Notes under the pieces: generated by a model
What the model was told of the DNA's origin: nothing
Database searches by the model: none
Seen by the model: the letters and a program-made list of their open reading frames with translations, nothing else
Part shown: piece by piece, positions 43,527 through 54,882 of the stretch
How positions within the stretch are numbered: position 1 is the first letter of the stretch
How the letters are laid out: the number at the start of each line of letters is the position of its first letter
Translations under genes and position numbers: made by a program
Origin: Alkalihalobacillus sp. FSL W8-0930
GTDB taxonomy: Bacteria > Bacillota > Bacilli > Bacillales > Bacillaceae_D
DNA: 64,000 nucleotides
NCBI GenBank assembly: GCA_037965595.1
Contig: CP150183.1
Location: 3,782,001-3,846,000, forward strand
Direction: 5' to 3'

Positions 43527-43559
43527 AACCAGGGTTCTAGTCAATCTAAAACCCTGGTT
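43527..43559. terminator. Bidirectional terminator
   Basis: AACCAGGGTT pairs with AACCCTGGTT; T runs follow on both strands. It separates the YesL-like gene and the convergent CPBP gene. Confidence 0.75.
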
Positions 43560-43594
43560 CTTTAATTACTGTATAGTTTTATCCAATGGTGCAT

Positions 43595-44452
43595 TTAAGA
43601 AATTTTTAATAGTCTTTTACGAAAAATCAACACAAAACCTAGCCAAAGAAGATTCATTCCATATATAGTAACCAGAAAGGCCGATGTAGAGTAATTTATT
43701 GTCCACAAGGCCATAGGAGCTAGTAAGGCATTCTCACTAAATAAGAAAAAGATCATTAGAAGCATATTGTTTGCAGCATGGACTCCAATGGTAAATTCAG
43801 TTCCTTTCAGTACAAAAGCACTTACTGTGTAGGAAACTGACATTATTACGTAGCCTCCTGCTACAACAAATGGATTCATAGCCATTTCGGGATTAAAAAA
43901 GTGCAAAGCAGCAAATATAATAATAATAACTGTACAAAGAAGTAATGTACTCTTGATAAATGTTCCAAACCATTGTAATAAAAATCCTCGAAAGAAAAGT
44001 TCTTCTAAGGTTGTTTGAATTGGAATAGCAAAAACTGCTGATAACACAACAAATAAGAATAACTCATTATCTATGCCGTTATATTCAAATTCATTTGGAG
44101 AAATTAACATAGCAATTGGATATGTAATAGCCATACATATAGCGAGTACGCCCATCCCAATAAATAGTAGTCTCCAGCGTATCACAGCATGACCTGTAAT
44201 TAATGTTTTAAAGGGACGCTGATGCACAAAACGAACAGAGAAAAGAAGTCCAATTATCATTATTAGAGCAAAAATTGAAAACCCAAGAATATCAATCAAT
44301 TGGACAAGTTTATTACTCATACCCGGTTTTAAGATTGATTCTGTAGTCTCTAAGTAAATGATCATTCCAATGATAAATGAGAAAAATAAAACTAAACAGG
44401 ATAATAAGTAGTGCTTAAACTTATTCCGGCCTATTTGAGGACGAGTAAACAA
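43595..44452 (-). CDS. CPBP-family intramembrane metalloprotease
   Basis: 285 residues with about eight membrane helices. Motifs of the CAAX-protease/bacteriocin-processing family are TTLEELFFRGFLLQW (EExxxR, near 145-155), FAALHFFNP and VHAANNM. TTG start with a weak GGTGG site, so the N-terminus is less certain. Such proteins process or confer resistance to peptides; target unknown. The base composition is AT-rich compared with the galactan genes around it. The following gap (44453-44730) is AT-rich and shows nothing. Confidence 0.8.
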   Translation of the reverse strand: MFTRPQIGRNKFKHYLLSCLVLFFSFIIGMIIYLETTESILKPGMSNKLVQLIDILGFSIFALIMIIGLLFSVRFVHQRPFKTLITGHAVIRWRLLFIGMGVLAICMAITYPIAMLISPNEFEYNGIDNELFLFVVLSAVFAIPIQTTLEELFFRGFLLQWFGTFIKSTLLLCTVIIIIFAALHFFNPEMAMNPFVVAGGYVIMSVSYTVSAFVLKGTEFTIGVHAANNMLLMIFFLFSENALLAPMALWTINYSTSAFLVTIYGMNLLWLGFVLIFRKRLLKIS

Positions 44453-44730
44453 ATAAAAACCACCAATCTAAGAATATATTATATACGTTTTATTTTAAAA
44501 GAATTAAGTAATTACTAATCGTATATTCAACCTCCTTAAATTAGGAATCTTCCTAATTAAATTGGAACAAAGTTAATATTAAGCACATTAATTTTACATA
44601 ATATACAAGTTTATGACAATCAAATCAGATAAATTCCCACCATTTATTTGTTATTCCATGCGAACTAGAAGAAAAAAGGTATAGGTTATCCATAAGTCCT
44701 ATGAACGCTTTAAAGGCATTCAACAAAAAA

Positions 44731-44754
44731 GGAATCGACCCACAAGTCGATTCC
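44731..44754 (-). terminator. Terminator of the homocysteine methyltransferase gene
   Basis: Perfect 9-bp stem GGAATCGAC/GTCGATTCC; six T residues follow on the minus strand. Confidence 0.85.
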
Positions 44755-44760
44755 CTCTCT

Positions 44761-45696
44761 CTACCCCCGCGCCCACTCACATATTCCGCGAATATCCTTT
44801 GGCGTCGTCCGACAGCACCCGCCAATCACTGTTGCGCCTGCTTCAAACCACCGTTTTGTGCTCAACACAAACGGCTCATCGGCATCCTCATCACTCCACT
44901 GCTTACTCTCTGGATCATATGCTTCTCCTGAGTTTGGATACACAATAATTGGTTTCGCTGTATTCGCCTTCACTTCAGTAATTAATGATTCTACAAACTG
45001 CGGAGCCGTACAGTTGATGCCAACGGCTGCGATTTGCGTTTCTCCTTCAAGCCACTCTGCGCAATCGGCTATTAGTTCTCCACTATTAATATGCAGCTCG
45101 TCCTTTGCACTAAACGAGATCCATGCATACACATCAGGAAAGTCCTTTAACACACGTGCAATGGCTTTTGCCTCTACTAGACAAGGAATGGTTTCACATG
45201 CCAGCACATCCGCACCCGCTTCAACTAAGAGTCGGATTCTCTCTCGATGAAATAAAACGAGCTCCTCTTCGCATAACCCATAGTCCCCGTGATATTCCGA
45301 GCCATCAGCAAGATAGGCACCGTATGGACCAACAGACGCAGCAACAAGTGGCTTTGGTCGTCCTAGCTGGTTCGCCTCAACACTCCAAAACGCATCCCGC
45401 GCTTCCACCGCAAGCTCAACTGATTGCTTAATCAGCATTGCGGCTTCAATTTCGCTTAAGCCTCTTTTCCGATAGCCTTTTACAGTCGCCTGGTAGCTTG
45501 CTGTGATGGCACAGTCGGCTCCGGCTTCAAAGTAATCCGTGTGGACCTGCTTAATCACTCTCGGCTTCTCAAGTAACACCTTGGCTGACCACAACGGATC
45601 GTTTAAGTCACAGCCATAGCGTTCAAGCTCGGTTGCCAGTGCCCCGTCTAAAATCATGAGGGGAAAGTCCGTTAGAATGTGTTCAATTGGATTCAT
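44761..45696 (-). CDS. mmuM: Homocysteine S-methyltransferase
   Basis: 311 residues from the ATG at 45696, which matches the start of YbgG-like proteins (MNPIEHIL); a TTG six bases earlier with AAGGAG is an alternative. It transfers methyl from S-methylmethionine or SAM to homocysteine, making methionine. The substrate loop DGALATELERYG is near 18, and the zinc cysteines are in VGINCTAPQ and in GGCCRTTP at the C-terminus. It is preceded by a SAM-I riboswitch on the same strand, which fits methionine supply. Confidence 0.92.
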   Translation of the reverse strand: MNPIEHILTDFPLMILDGALATELERYGCDLNDPLWSAKVLLEKPRVIKQVHTDYFEAGADCAITASYQATVKGYRKRGLSEIEAAMLIKQSVELAVEARDAFWSVEANQLGRPKPLVAASVGPYGAYLADGSEYHGDYGLCEEELVLFHRERIRLLVEAGADVLACETIPCLVEAKAIARVLKDFPDVYAWISFSAKDELHINSGELIADCAEWLEGETQIAAVGINCTAPQFVESLITEVKANTAKPIIVYPNSGEAYDPESKQWSDEDADEPFVLSTKRWFEAGATVIGGCCRTTPKDIRGICEWARG

Positions 45697-45800
45697 GTTC
45701 AATCTTCGCTCCTTCTTCAATAAATTGTTCCATCCATATGTCTTTTCATCATGTAACCTTTGCCCTAAATGTAGCTGCATAGAGTACGAGTCAATCATCA

Positions 45801-45999
45801 AAAAAAGCCCCTTTCATCAGAAAGAGGCTTTTCATAGAAAACTTATCTCTCAGAATGAAATCATTCTGCAGGAAGTAGCACCTTTCATGTCGCACATGAT
45901 GGTTGCCGGACGTCATCGGGCCTGTCCCTCAGTCACTCTGGATAAGATATGAAGTTAATTGTATGTCACAATGTTATGAAAGATTTTCGGTTTTGTCAA
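45801..45999 (-). promoter_or_regulatory. SAM-I riboswitch (S-box) with terminator and promoter, in front of mmuM
   Basis: Minus strand: promoter TTGACA (45999-45994), 17 bp, TAACAT (45976-45971). Aptamer about 45949-45839: P1 CTTATC at both ends with the conserved GAGGGACaGGCCC-like and GGCAACC segments, GGTGCTA and the final GAGAGATAAG. Terminator 45832-45801: AAAAGCCTCTTT pairing with AAAGGGGCTTTT. Binding of SAM should favour the terminator and stop mmuM expression. Confidence 0.92.
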
Positions 46000-46016
46000 T
46001 TAGAGAAAAAGGAACC

Positions 46017-48290
<2,274 letters not shown>

Positions 48291-48294
48291 TTAT

Positions 48295-48308
48295 TATAAG
48301 CGCTTACA
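48295..48308 (-). promoter_or_regulatory. cre-like box upstream of the galactanase gene
   Basis: TATAAGCGCTTACA matches the CcpA consensus at 13 of 14 positions. The neighbouring TAAATGTACGA repeats the extension seen at the importer operon. Confidence 0.6.
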
Positions 48309-48368
48309 TAAATGTACGAATACGAAATTCTTCTAAGAATATATGAAAATATGAAACTCAACGAGAAA

Positions 48369-48403
48369 GAGCCCAGTCAATCCAAATGAATTCAACTGGG
48401 CTC
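48369..48403 (-). terminator. Terminator of the beta-galactosidase gene
   Basis: GAGCCCAGT and ACTGGGCTC form a 9-bp stem with a 17-base loop; TTTCTC follows on the minus strand. Confidence 0.7.
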
Positions 48404-48431
48404 CACTGCAAGTATTTTATTAAGAGTTTCG

Positions 48432-50156
48432 TTAACCTAGATTTGGCCGATCAACTAGCTTAATGTCTTCCGTTGTTGTTCCCTCAAGCTCTAGTATCGT
48501 AATCGTATTGCCAGTTTCCTTTAGTAATGGTCCAGGTACGTATAATGTCCGCTGCGGTCCCATCGCGTTCCAGTAACGCCCTAAGTTAAATCCATTGATA
48601 AATACATTTCCTTTTATAAAGCCTTCCGTGTCCACAAATGTATCGTGACATTCACTCACATCAAAGGTTCCCTGATAGAACCTTGGAAAACGTTCTTCTT
48701 TCCCTCCTACATATTCACTAGGAAGGACATCTAGCTCAATCATATGCATCTTCCAATCAAACCAGTATTGCTCGCCTAACCAAAGGTTACGAACAATTCC
48801 TTTTTTATCTGTCAGATGCTTACCATAATTAGCTCGACCCATGTTCTCAACAAGGATCTCCAGTGTGTTCACATCATTAGGAAAATGTAGCTGCACGGCT
48901 TTCTCTTGATCGTTAATGTAGATTGTCTTCTCCAGCTTCCCGTTTACATACACATAGGCGCGGTCACGGATAGGCTCTGTATCTAACGTTAATTTCCCTT
49001 TTCGGTTCACTTTCGTTTCATATAAAATAAGCCCGTATGCTTGTCCTGCATCCTCCATAGATAGTGGAACCAAGTGTTCCTTCACAGAGCAAATGTCCTG
49101 TAAGGTATCAAATAAACTGACAGACTCCTGTAGTTTCACGGAACCATAGCTTTTTGTTGGAATCTCATTCTCGATGTCTTCTGGCACGTCCACGTATTTC
49201 CGTAAGACATCCTTCACTTCTTTATACTTCTGAGTGATATCTCCGCTCTCCGTTAACAAGCTGTCGTAATCGTAGCTTGTGATGGTTGGATAATACTCGT
49301 CATAGTGATTGGCCCCATTCATGAAGCCAAAGTTCGTACCCCCATGGAACATATACACATTCAACGATGCATTAATCTTCATTAAGTCCTCAAACACGTT
49401 TGCAGCATCTTTTGGATCTCTTGTATGATGCTTGCCTCCCCAGTGATCAAACCAGCCGATCCAGAATTCAGCAACCATCTTCGGAGAGCCGGGCTTATAC
49501 TGTTCTAACGTATGAAATGCTTCCTCTACCCGCGAACCAAAATTCAGCGTCGTTGTCACATCTGGCAACGAGCCTTGTTCGATAAACACCGGCCCATCCG
49601 AAGTGAACAGAAACGTATCAATCCCATGCTTTTCGTATTGCCCTTTAAAAAATTCAAGGTACGCTTGATCATTCCCATACGCACCGTACTCATTTTCAAT
49701 TTGCATCGCAATGACTGGGCCCCCGTGCTTACTTAAATGCTTCTCAATCTTTGGTAGAAGTACATCAAAATACTCCTCAATATGACGCAAAAACGCCGGA
49801 TGACTCGAGCGAAGCACCATATCTCCTTCTGCTAATAACCATGCAGGCAACCCACCCATCTCCCACTCTGCACAAATGTATGGAGACGGCCTGACAATCA
49901 CATACAAATCTAGCTTCTGAGCTGTTTCAATAAACGTCTCAAGGTCTGCGAGACCCGAGAAATGAAACTCCCCTTTCTTAGGCTCATGGACATTCCAAGC
50001 AACATAGGTCTCCACCGTATTCAGACCAAGTGCCTTCAGCTTGCGAAGGCGGTCCTCCCAATATTCAGGCACCGTTCTAAAGTAATGAATGGCTCCAGAC
50101 AACACTTGAAAAGGCTTGCCATCTAACTTAAACTCTCCGTTTTCAGCTTGTAGCAT
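48432..50156 (-). CDS. Beta-galactosidase, GH35
   Basis: 574 residues, no signal peptide, so intracellular. GH35 features are GAIHYFRTVPEYWEDRLRKL, SPYICAEWEMGGLPAWLL, acid/base glutamate near 155 (QIENEYGAYG), nucleophile near 230 (VAEFWIGWFDHWG), and C-terminal beta domains with GRYWNAMGPQRTLYVP. It removes terminal galactose from imported galacto-oligosaccharides. Bacillus subtilis uses a GH42 enzyme for this; here a GH35 enzyme replaces it. Own cre-like box upstream, preceded by an araC gene on the same strand. Confidence 0.95.
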   Translation of the reverse strand: MLQAENGEFKLDGKPFQVLSGAIHYFRTVPEYWEDRLRKLKALGLNTVETYVAWNVHEPKKGEFHFSGLADLETFIETAQKLDLYVIVRPSPYICAEWEMGGLPAWLLAEGDMVLRSSHPAFLRHIEEYFDVLLPKIEKHLSKHGGPVIAMQIENEYGAYGNDQAYLEFFKGQYEKHGIDTFLFTSDGPVFIEQGSLPDVTTTLNFGSRVEEAFHTLEQYKPGSPKMVAEFWIGWFDHWGGKHHTRDPKDAANVFEDLMKINASLNVYMFHGGTNFGFMNGANHYDEYYPTITSYDYDSLLTESGDITQKYKEVKDVLRKYVDVPEDIENEIPTKSYGSVKLQESVSLFDTLQDICSVKEHLVPLSMEDAGQAYGLILYETKVNRKGKLTLDTEPIRDRAYVYVNGKLEKTIYINDQEKAVQLHFPNDVNTLEILVENMGRANYGKHLTDKKGIVRNLWLGEQYWFDWKMHMIELDVLPSEYVGGKEERFPRFYQGTFDVSECHDTFVDTEGFIKGNVFINGFNLGRYWNAMGPQRTLYVPGPLLKETGNTITILELEGTTTEDIKLVDRPNLG

Positions 50157-50210
50157 AATGATCGTACCCTCCTTGGATCACTGACTCTTATACAATTCAT
50201 ACAGCTAATA

Positions 50211-50224
50211 TTAATCGCTTTCAT
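50211..50224 (-). promoter_or_regulatory. cre-like box upstream of the beta-galactosidase gene
   Basis: ATTAATCGCTTTCA matches the CcpA consensus at 12 of 14 positions; weaker than the other three in the locus. Confidence 0.45.
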
Positions 50225-50307
50225 TCCATTTTAGTATGAATATCTTCTACAGTTATATGAAAATATGAAAGGTATCTTCTTATCCTGCATTGATTAAACA
50301 AAAAAGA

Positions 50308-51165
50308 CTACCCCTCACTCGGCAGTCTTCCTGTTTGCTGTTGATAGCTTTGGCGATAGACTTTCGGTGTCATCCCTTCGATTTTCTTAAAGGTTGCAAC
50401 AAAATTACTGACATCATTAAAGCCCACCAAGAAAGCGATATTCTTCAACGGAACATCCGCATTTTGAATCAGAATTTCCTTCGCCTTTCGGATTCGAAGC
50501 TGGATCAAAAAGGAATAGGGACTCATGGTAAACGTATGATGAAACAACCGATTCAAATATTGTGAGCTCACATTCAGATACGCAGCCATATCATTCAGTC
50601 CGATATCCTCCGCATGCGCCTGCTCTAGCCACTCCACCAACGGCCGAAGCTTGTCATAGTTATTCGATAACGAAGGCTGATTATTCACCTTCCCGTACTT
50701 GCGTAGATGAATCAGGAAATCATATAGATGACTAGATAAATCCAGCTTTGAAAATTCCGCATCCTCTTTAATCTTCTCGAGCATCCCCTTAAGAATCGAA
50801 GCAAATCGCTGGTCCTCCAAATCCGTATACAAGGAAGAAGCATTTAACGTTAACGCATCCAGGATGGAGACAACCGATGCCCCGCCAAACGTCACATACA
50901 TCGTCGACCACTTCTTTCCCAACGTAATATATTCATGTGGCGTATAAGGCTTTAACAACACCCCACGCCCCCGAGACAGCCGATGCTCCTGCCCATTAAA
51001 GGAAAACATCCCTTCCCCCTCAATCGTCTGCAGCCAATGATACTGCGGATACCCATCCGGCCGCGACCAATCCTGCTCCCACGGATTGTAGCCGATACTC
51101 TCAACGAATAACGGAAAGGTATCGACGATTGTGGAGTAGGTGTAGCGTAGTTTTTCGTTGTGCAT
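50308..51165 (-). CDS. AraC-family transcriptional regulator
   Basis: 285 residues from the ATG at 51165 with a perfect AAGGAGG site; the frame open up to 51252 runs into a terminator and is not used. An N-terminal cupin-like sugar-sensing domain (about 15-150, QTIEGEGMFSFNGQ) is followed by a C-terminal AraC double helix-turn-helix (LNVSSQYLNRLFHHTFTMSPYSF; VGFNDVSNFVATFKKIEG). It probably controls the neighbouring galactosidase and galactanase genes. Confidence 0.92.
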   Translation of the reverse strand: MHNEKLRYTYSTIVDTFPLFVESIGYNPWEQDWSRPDGYPQYHWLQTIEGEGMFSFNGQEHRLSRGRGVLLKPYTPHEYITLGKKWSTMYVTFGGASVVSILDALTLNASSLYTDLEDQRFASILKGMLEKIKEDAEFSKLDLSSHLYDFLIHLRKYGKVNNQPSLSNNYDKLRPLVEWLEQAHAEDIGLNDMAAYLNVSSQYLNRLFHHTFTMSPYSFLIQLRIRKAKEILIQNADVPLKNIAFLVGFNDVSNFVATFKKIEGMTPKVYRQSYQQQTGRLPSEG

Positions 51166-51217
51166 TTTAGACCTCCTTGCTGGTGAAACCATATTATTAA
51201 TTATACCTCTCATTTTT

Positions 51218-51249
51218 AAAAAAGCCCCTTTCTTAGGAAAGAGACTTTT
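51218..51249 (-). terminator. Terminator of the amino acid ABC operon
   Basis: Minus strand: AAAAGTCTCTTTC pairs with GAAAGGGGCTTTT around CTAA, followed by a T run; 15 bases after the ATPase stop. Confidence 0.75.
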
Positions 51250-51264
51250 CATAATAACTTTTAA

Positions 51265-52005
51265 TTAATTTTGTTCAATAAATCTTCCTAGAAATTTTCT
51301 CGTTCTCTCTAACTTAGGATGTGTGAAGATCTGTTCTGCTGTCCCTTCCTCGACAATCCTGCCATCCTCCATAAAGATGACGCGGTCCGAGATCTCTCTG
51401 GCAAACTGAAGCTCATGCGTCACAATAAACATCGTGTTGCCTTCATTCGCTACCTCTTTGATCGTTGCCAGTACCTCATCAACAAGCTCTGGATCAAGAG
51501 AAGACGTCGGCTCGTCAAACAGTATCACCTCAGGGTTCATCGCAAGCGCACGAGCAATTCCAACCCGTTGCTGCTGTCCTCCTGATAGCTGTGCAGGAAA
51601 ATGGCCCAACCGGTTCCCAAGACCCACACGCTCTAATATATCGATGCTTTTCTGCTCCGCTTCATTCTTTTTCAGCTGCTTCACACTCGTTAAGCCAATC
51701 ATTACATTGTCGAGCACCGTTAAGTTTTTAAAAAGGTTGTACTGCTGGAACACCATGCCCGTCGAGGTCCGTAGTGCCAGAATCTCCTTCTTACTAGCCG
51801 ACTCCACATTCACTCGCTTCCCACTCACTTCAACAAAGCCGCTTGTTGGCTCCTCGAGAAAGTTCATGCAACGCAGGAGTGTTGACTTGCCTGAGCCACT
51901 TGGGCCTAATATGACCACAACCTCTCCTTTGTTTACCGAAAGATCAATCCCTTTTAGCACATGATGCTTCCCAAAGTACTTATGTAAGTTCTCAAGTTTA
52001 ATCAT
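51265..52005 (-). CDS. Polar amino acid ABC transporter ATPase, cystine/methionine type (TcyC-like)
   Basis: 246 residues. Walker [10 protein letters not shown] near 34-42, Q-loop VFQQYNLF, signature LSGGQQQR near 138, Walker [15 protein letters not shown]-loop THE. GlnQ/TcyC type. Overlaps the permease gene by 4 bases. Third gene of an operon behind a SAM riboswitch, so the cargo is likely cystine, methionine or a related compound. Confidence 0.9.
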   Translation of the reverse strand: MIKLENLHKYFGKHHVLKGIDLSVNKGEVVVILGPSGSGKSTLLRCMNFLEEPTSGFVEVSGKRVNVESASKKEILALRTSTGMVFQQYNLFKNLTVLDNVMIGLTSVKQLKKNEAEQKSIDILERVGLGNRLGHFPAQLSGGQQQRVGIARALAMNPEVILFDEPTSSLDPELVDEVLATIKEVANEGNTMFIVTHELQFAREISDRVIFMEDGRIVEEGTAEQIFTHPKLERTRKFLGRFIEQN

Positions 52006-52724
52006 GATGCAATCCCTCTTTCATATCTGCGCGCACACTTCTCGATGATCATAAGCACCCTCTCCACAATCAGGCACACGATCCAATAAATAATTGACAC
52101 CGCAATATACACTTCAAAAAAGGCTAACCCGCGCGAGCCAAGAATCTTCGCCTGGCCCATAATATCGATTACGCCAATAATAAAGACAAGTGACGTGTCC
52201 TTGATCGTTGTAATGAACATATTTCCAAGGTTCGGGATCGCCACAATTAAGGCCTGCGGGAAAATAATCTTCAGCATCATCTGCGTCGGCTTCATCCCTA
52301 TCGCCTTAGCTGCTTCAAACTGTCCGCGATCCACCGACTCAATCGCTGAACGAATCGTTTCAGATAAATACGCCCCTAGATTAAAGGAAAAGGCTAAGAG
52401 AGCGTACACCTCAGGAGCAATTACATTTACATCGAGCCCAAGCAGCCAGCCTTGTTCCCTCTGCAGAAAATAGATCACCTTAGGAATTCCGTAAAAGACG
52501 AGATACAGCTGAACTAAAAGCGGTGTCCCTCTTACAAACGAAACATAGACCGATGTAATCACCCGTAGCACAGGAACTCGGTAAATTTTAATCAATGCGG
52601 TCCCAAGCCCAATCACTAAACTTAAGATGAGCGACCCGACCGCAATACCAAGCGTAATCGGCAGACGCGCTAGAATATAAGGAATGCTTTCAATTAGAAA
52701 TTGAAGGTCTAGTAAGTTCTCCAT
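52002..52724 (-). CDS. Polar amino acid ABC transporter permease (TcyB-like)
   Basis: 240 residues, HisM-type permease with four or five membrane helices; ATPase-contact loop [29 protein letters not shown] near 140, preceded by [15 protein letters not shown]. Partners with the ATPase and the lipoprotein encoded on either side. Confidence 0.9.
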   Translation of the reverse strand: MENLLDLQFLIESIPYILARLPITLGIAVGSLILSLVIGLGTALIKIYRVPVLRVITSVYVSFVRGTPLLVQLYLVFYGIPKVIYFLQREQGWLLGLDVNVIAPEVYALLAFSFNLGAYLSETIRSAIESVDRGQFEAAKAIGMKPTQMMLKIIFPQALIVAIPNLGNMFITTIKDTSLVFIIGVIDIMGQAKILGSRGLAFFEVYIAVSIIYWIVCLIVERVLMIIEKCARRYERGIAS

Positions 52725-52745
52725 GCTGTCTTCCCCTCTTCCACT

Positions 52746-53555
52746 CTATTCCGGAATATATTCTCCACCTGTCCATTTCACCGAAAGCTCGGCAAGCGTC
52801 CCATCTTCCTTTAGTTCCTTAAGAATCGGATCGATCAGCTTCTGTAGCTCCTCGCCCTCTTCCGACTGCGCAAAGACAATGCCCATATTGTCATTCACTA
52901 ACGACTGACCGACAATCTCAACGTCCAGATCATATTTATCAAGCACCGTATCAATCATAATTGGATCATTCACATACGCATCCACGCGCCCGTTCTGCAC
53001 GTCCTGCAGGATCTCAGCAGGCGTGCCACTCTCACTGTACTCCAATTGAATCGGGTTCTCCGCATCCTTGTTGTACTCCTCAAGCAGCAGCGTATACGAA
53101 TCCCCAGCAAGCGCCCCGACCTTCTTACCCTCAAGATCCTCAATCGTCTGAATACCCTCTTCACCCGACTTCACCACAATCACCGTCTCCGCCGCAAAGT
53201 ACGACTCCTCTGAGAATAAGTACTTCTCCTCGCGCTCAGGCGTTTTCGCCACCTGATCCGCCACCGCTTGAATCTTATTGGATTCAAGAGCGAGGAACAT
53301 ACTATCCCAAGGCGTCGCCACAAAATCAAACGCATAGCCATCCAAGCGCTGATCGATCTCCTGGACCACCTCAATATCATAGCCAGTCAGTTCATTGCTC
53401 TCATCCGCAAACGCGAACGGCGGATAATCATTCTGCGTCCCAACTAAGATGACTTGTTCATTTGTTGTAGTATTTCCAACAGAACACCCACCTGCTAGAA
53501 CTGCCAAACCAAGAACCGCAATAACCGATTGAGTCAAACGAGTATGTCTTTTCAT
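52746..53555 (-). CDS. Amino acid ABC transporter binding lipoprotein (TcyA-like)
   Basis: 269 residues. Lipobox LAGGC (cysteine near 24), then a family-3 binding protein: GTQNDYPPFAFADESNELTGYDIEVVQEI with the ligand arginine replaced by the context of cystine/methionine binders, FVATPWDSMFLALESNKIQAVADQVAKTPEREEKYLFSE. First gene of the operon, 48 bases after the riboswitch terminator. Called TcyA-like because of the riboswitch and fold; substrate not proven. Confidence 0.88.
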   Translation of the reverse strand: MKRHTRLTQSVIAVLGLAVLAGGCSVGNTTTNEQVILVGTQNDYPPFAFADESNELTGYDIEVVQEIDQRLDGYAFDFVATPWDSMFLALESNKIQAVADQVAKTPEREEKYLFSEESYFAAETVIVVKSGEEGIQTIEDLEGKKVGALAGDSYTLLLEEYNKDAENPIQLEYSESGTPAEILQDVQNGRVDAYVNDPIMIDTVLDKYDLDVEIVGQSLVNDNMGIVFAQSEEGEELQKLIDPILKELKEDGTLAELSVKWTGGEYIPE

Positions 53556-53602
53556 GTTGTAAACTCTCCCCTTTATGTAGATGCATAGTTGAAGAAAAAA
53601 TC

Positions 53603-53804
53603 AAAAAACGCCCCTTTCATCAGAAAGAGGCGTTTCAATAATAAAACTTATCTCTCAGAATGAAATCATTCTGCAGGAAGTAGCACCTTTCATGTCACAC
53701 ATGATGGTTGCCGGACGTCATCGGGCCTGTCCCTCAGTCACTCTGGATAAGATATGAAGTTATATGTATTTCACAATGTTATGAAAAAAATGAGTTTTTG
53801 TCAA
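53603..53804 (-). promoter_or_regulatory. SAM-I riboswitch (S-box) with terminator and promoter, in front of the amino acid importer
   Basis: Minus strand: TTGACA (53804-53799), 17 bp, TAACAT (53781-53776); aptamer about 53755-53645; terminator 53635-53603 (AAACGCCTCTTT with AAAGGGGCGTTT). The aptamer differs from the one upstream of mmuM at a single base over about 110. It puts the importer under control of cellular SAM. Confidence 0.92.
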
Positions 53805-53829
53805 TTAGATAATATATAAATCTATAACC

Positions 53830-54882
53830 TTACTCATCAAAAAACCTAACCGCAAACCCAATCAACTCTTCCTTAATTCCACCAAACTCCTGATTCAAAT
53901 CAAGCGATACCACAGAAATCTGATTCCCCATCATCGAATACGTATGGTTCGGCTGATGTAAGGCATTCGTCTTTGCATATAACAGCATGCCGCCTACTGA
54001 TTCATTCTCAGACGTTCTCTCCCAGTTCATCACATAGGAAAAGATCTGATAGAGGTTGCCTGTTTTCTGCTTGGCTGCGCCCCCTTCAAAACGCGCGACC
54101 ATGTTATCAGTATAGAATTTTGTATCAATTATTAACGTTTGGTCACCCTTCTTCAAAACCACATCCGTACGCATAATGGGCAACGCGTCATAATACTCAT
54201 CATCCACCTTCCAGCGAAATTGTGGACTTGAGACGTGATAACTTGTTTCTCGCTTATAAAAGGCAAAAACAAACTTTTCATACAACGCAGCAAGCCTCTG
54301 CTCATCCTGGACCTGCCTCATCGACTCGGAGGTTGAACTCTCATCTAGTAAGAGCTCCTCATAAAGATATCTGCACACATCCAGCACAAACTGATAACGA
54401 ATGTTCTGTCGGTTGTACTGGATCAGGCTCCATAATGAGAGCTTTAGCTCAACATCGGACACTTCAGAGAAATAAGGAAGCAGTCCATGAAAAGCTCGCC
54501 TTGTATGCTTATGTATGTGTGAGGAACGAGCTAAGTAGACCAACGTTGCTTTGATGATCTGGTTAAAGAGAATATCCTCAGAAAACTCATCGTAAACAAC
54601 AATCAGCTTCTTATTCACTAACGCATTCTTCTTGATCGTTGCGTTCAGATCAATCTTACCCTTCACCACATTAGACGCTTCCTCAAAGCACACATAATCC
54701 TTTAACAAGCCTCCACGGATCAATACAGGGATACCAATTAATAAGATCTCCGCATAGAGGTCCTTCACATGCTCAAATGACTCTGAACCGACATCTTTGT
54801 ATTCCGAGAGATGTAATGTCTGATAGGCGTAGGAAAGCATGTGATAGATGTTACGAATGGAGATGTTCTCATTCCGCTCCAT
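53830..54882 (-). CDS. mcrC: 5-methylcytosine restriction system protein McrC
   Basis: 350 residues. The nuclease partner of McrB. The PD-(D/E)xK active site is visible as RTDVVLKKGDQTLIIDTKFY (D near 238, D-x-K near 252-254), and N-terminal IRNIYHMLSYAYQTL is typical for bacterial McrC. It overlaps mcrB by 14 bases, last gene of the pair. Cuts methylated foreign DNA together with McrB. Confidence 0.92.
   Translation of the reverse strand: MERNENISIRNIYHMLSYAYQTLHLSEYKDVGSESFEHVKDLYAEILLIGIPVLIRGGLLKDYVCFEEASNVVKGKIDLNATIKKNALVNKKLIVVYDEFSEDILFNQIIKATLVYLARSSHIHKHTRRAFHGLLPYFSEVSDVELKLSLWSLIQYNRQNIRYQFVLDVCRYLYEELLLDESSTSESMRQVQDEQRLAALYEKFVFAFYKRETSYHVSSPQFRWKVDDEYYDALPIMRTDVVLKKGDQTLIIDTKFYTDNMVARFEGGAAKQKTGNLYQIFSYVMNWERTSENESVGGMLLYAKTNALHQPNHTYSMMGNQISVVSLDLNQEFGGIKEELIGFAVRFFDE

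Noticed and set aside
45656-45952. Plus-strand frame across the mmuM leader
   Set aside because: Covers the SAM riboswitch on the minus strand; no coding features.
52961-53452. Long plus-strand frame opposite the amino acid binding protein
   Set aside because: Proline/serine/histidine-rich shadow produced by codon bias of the real gene on the other strand.
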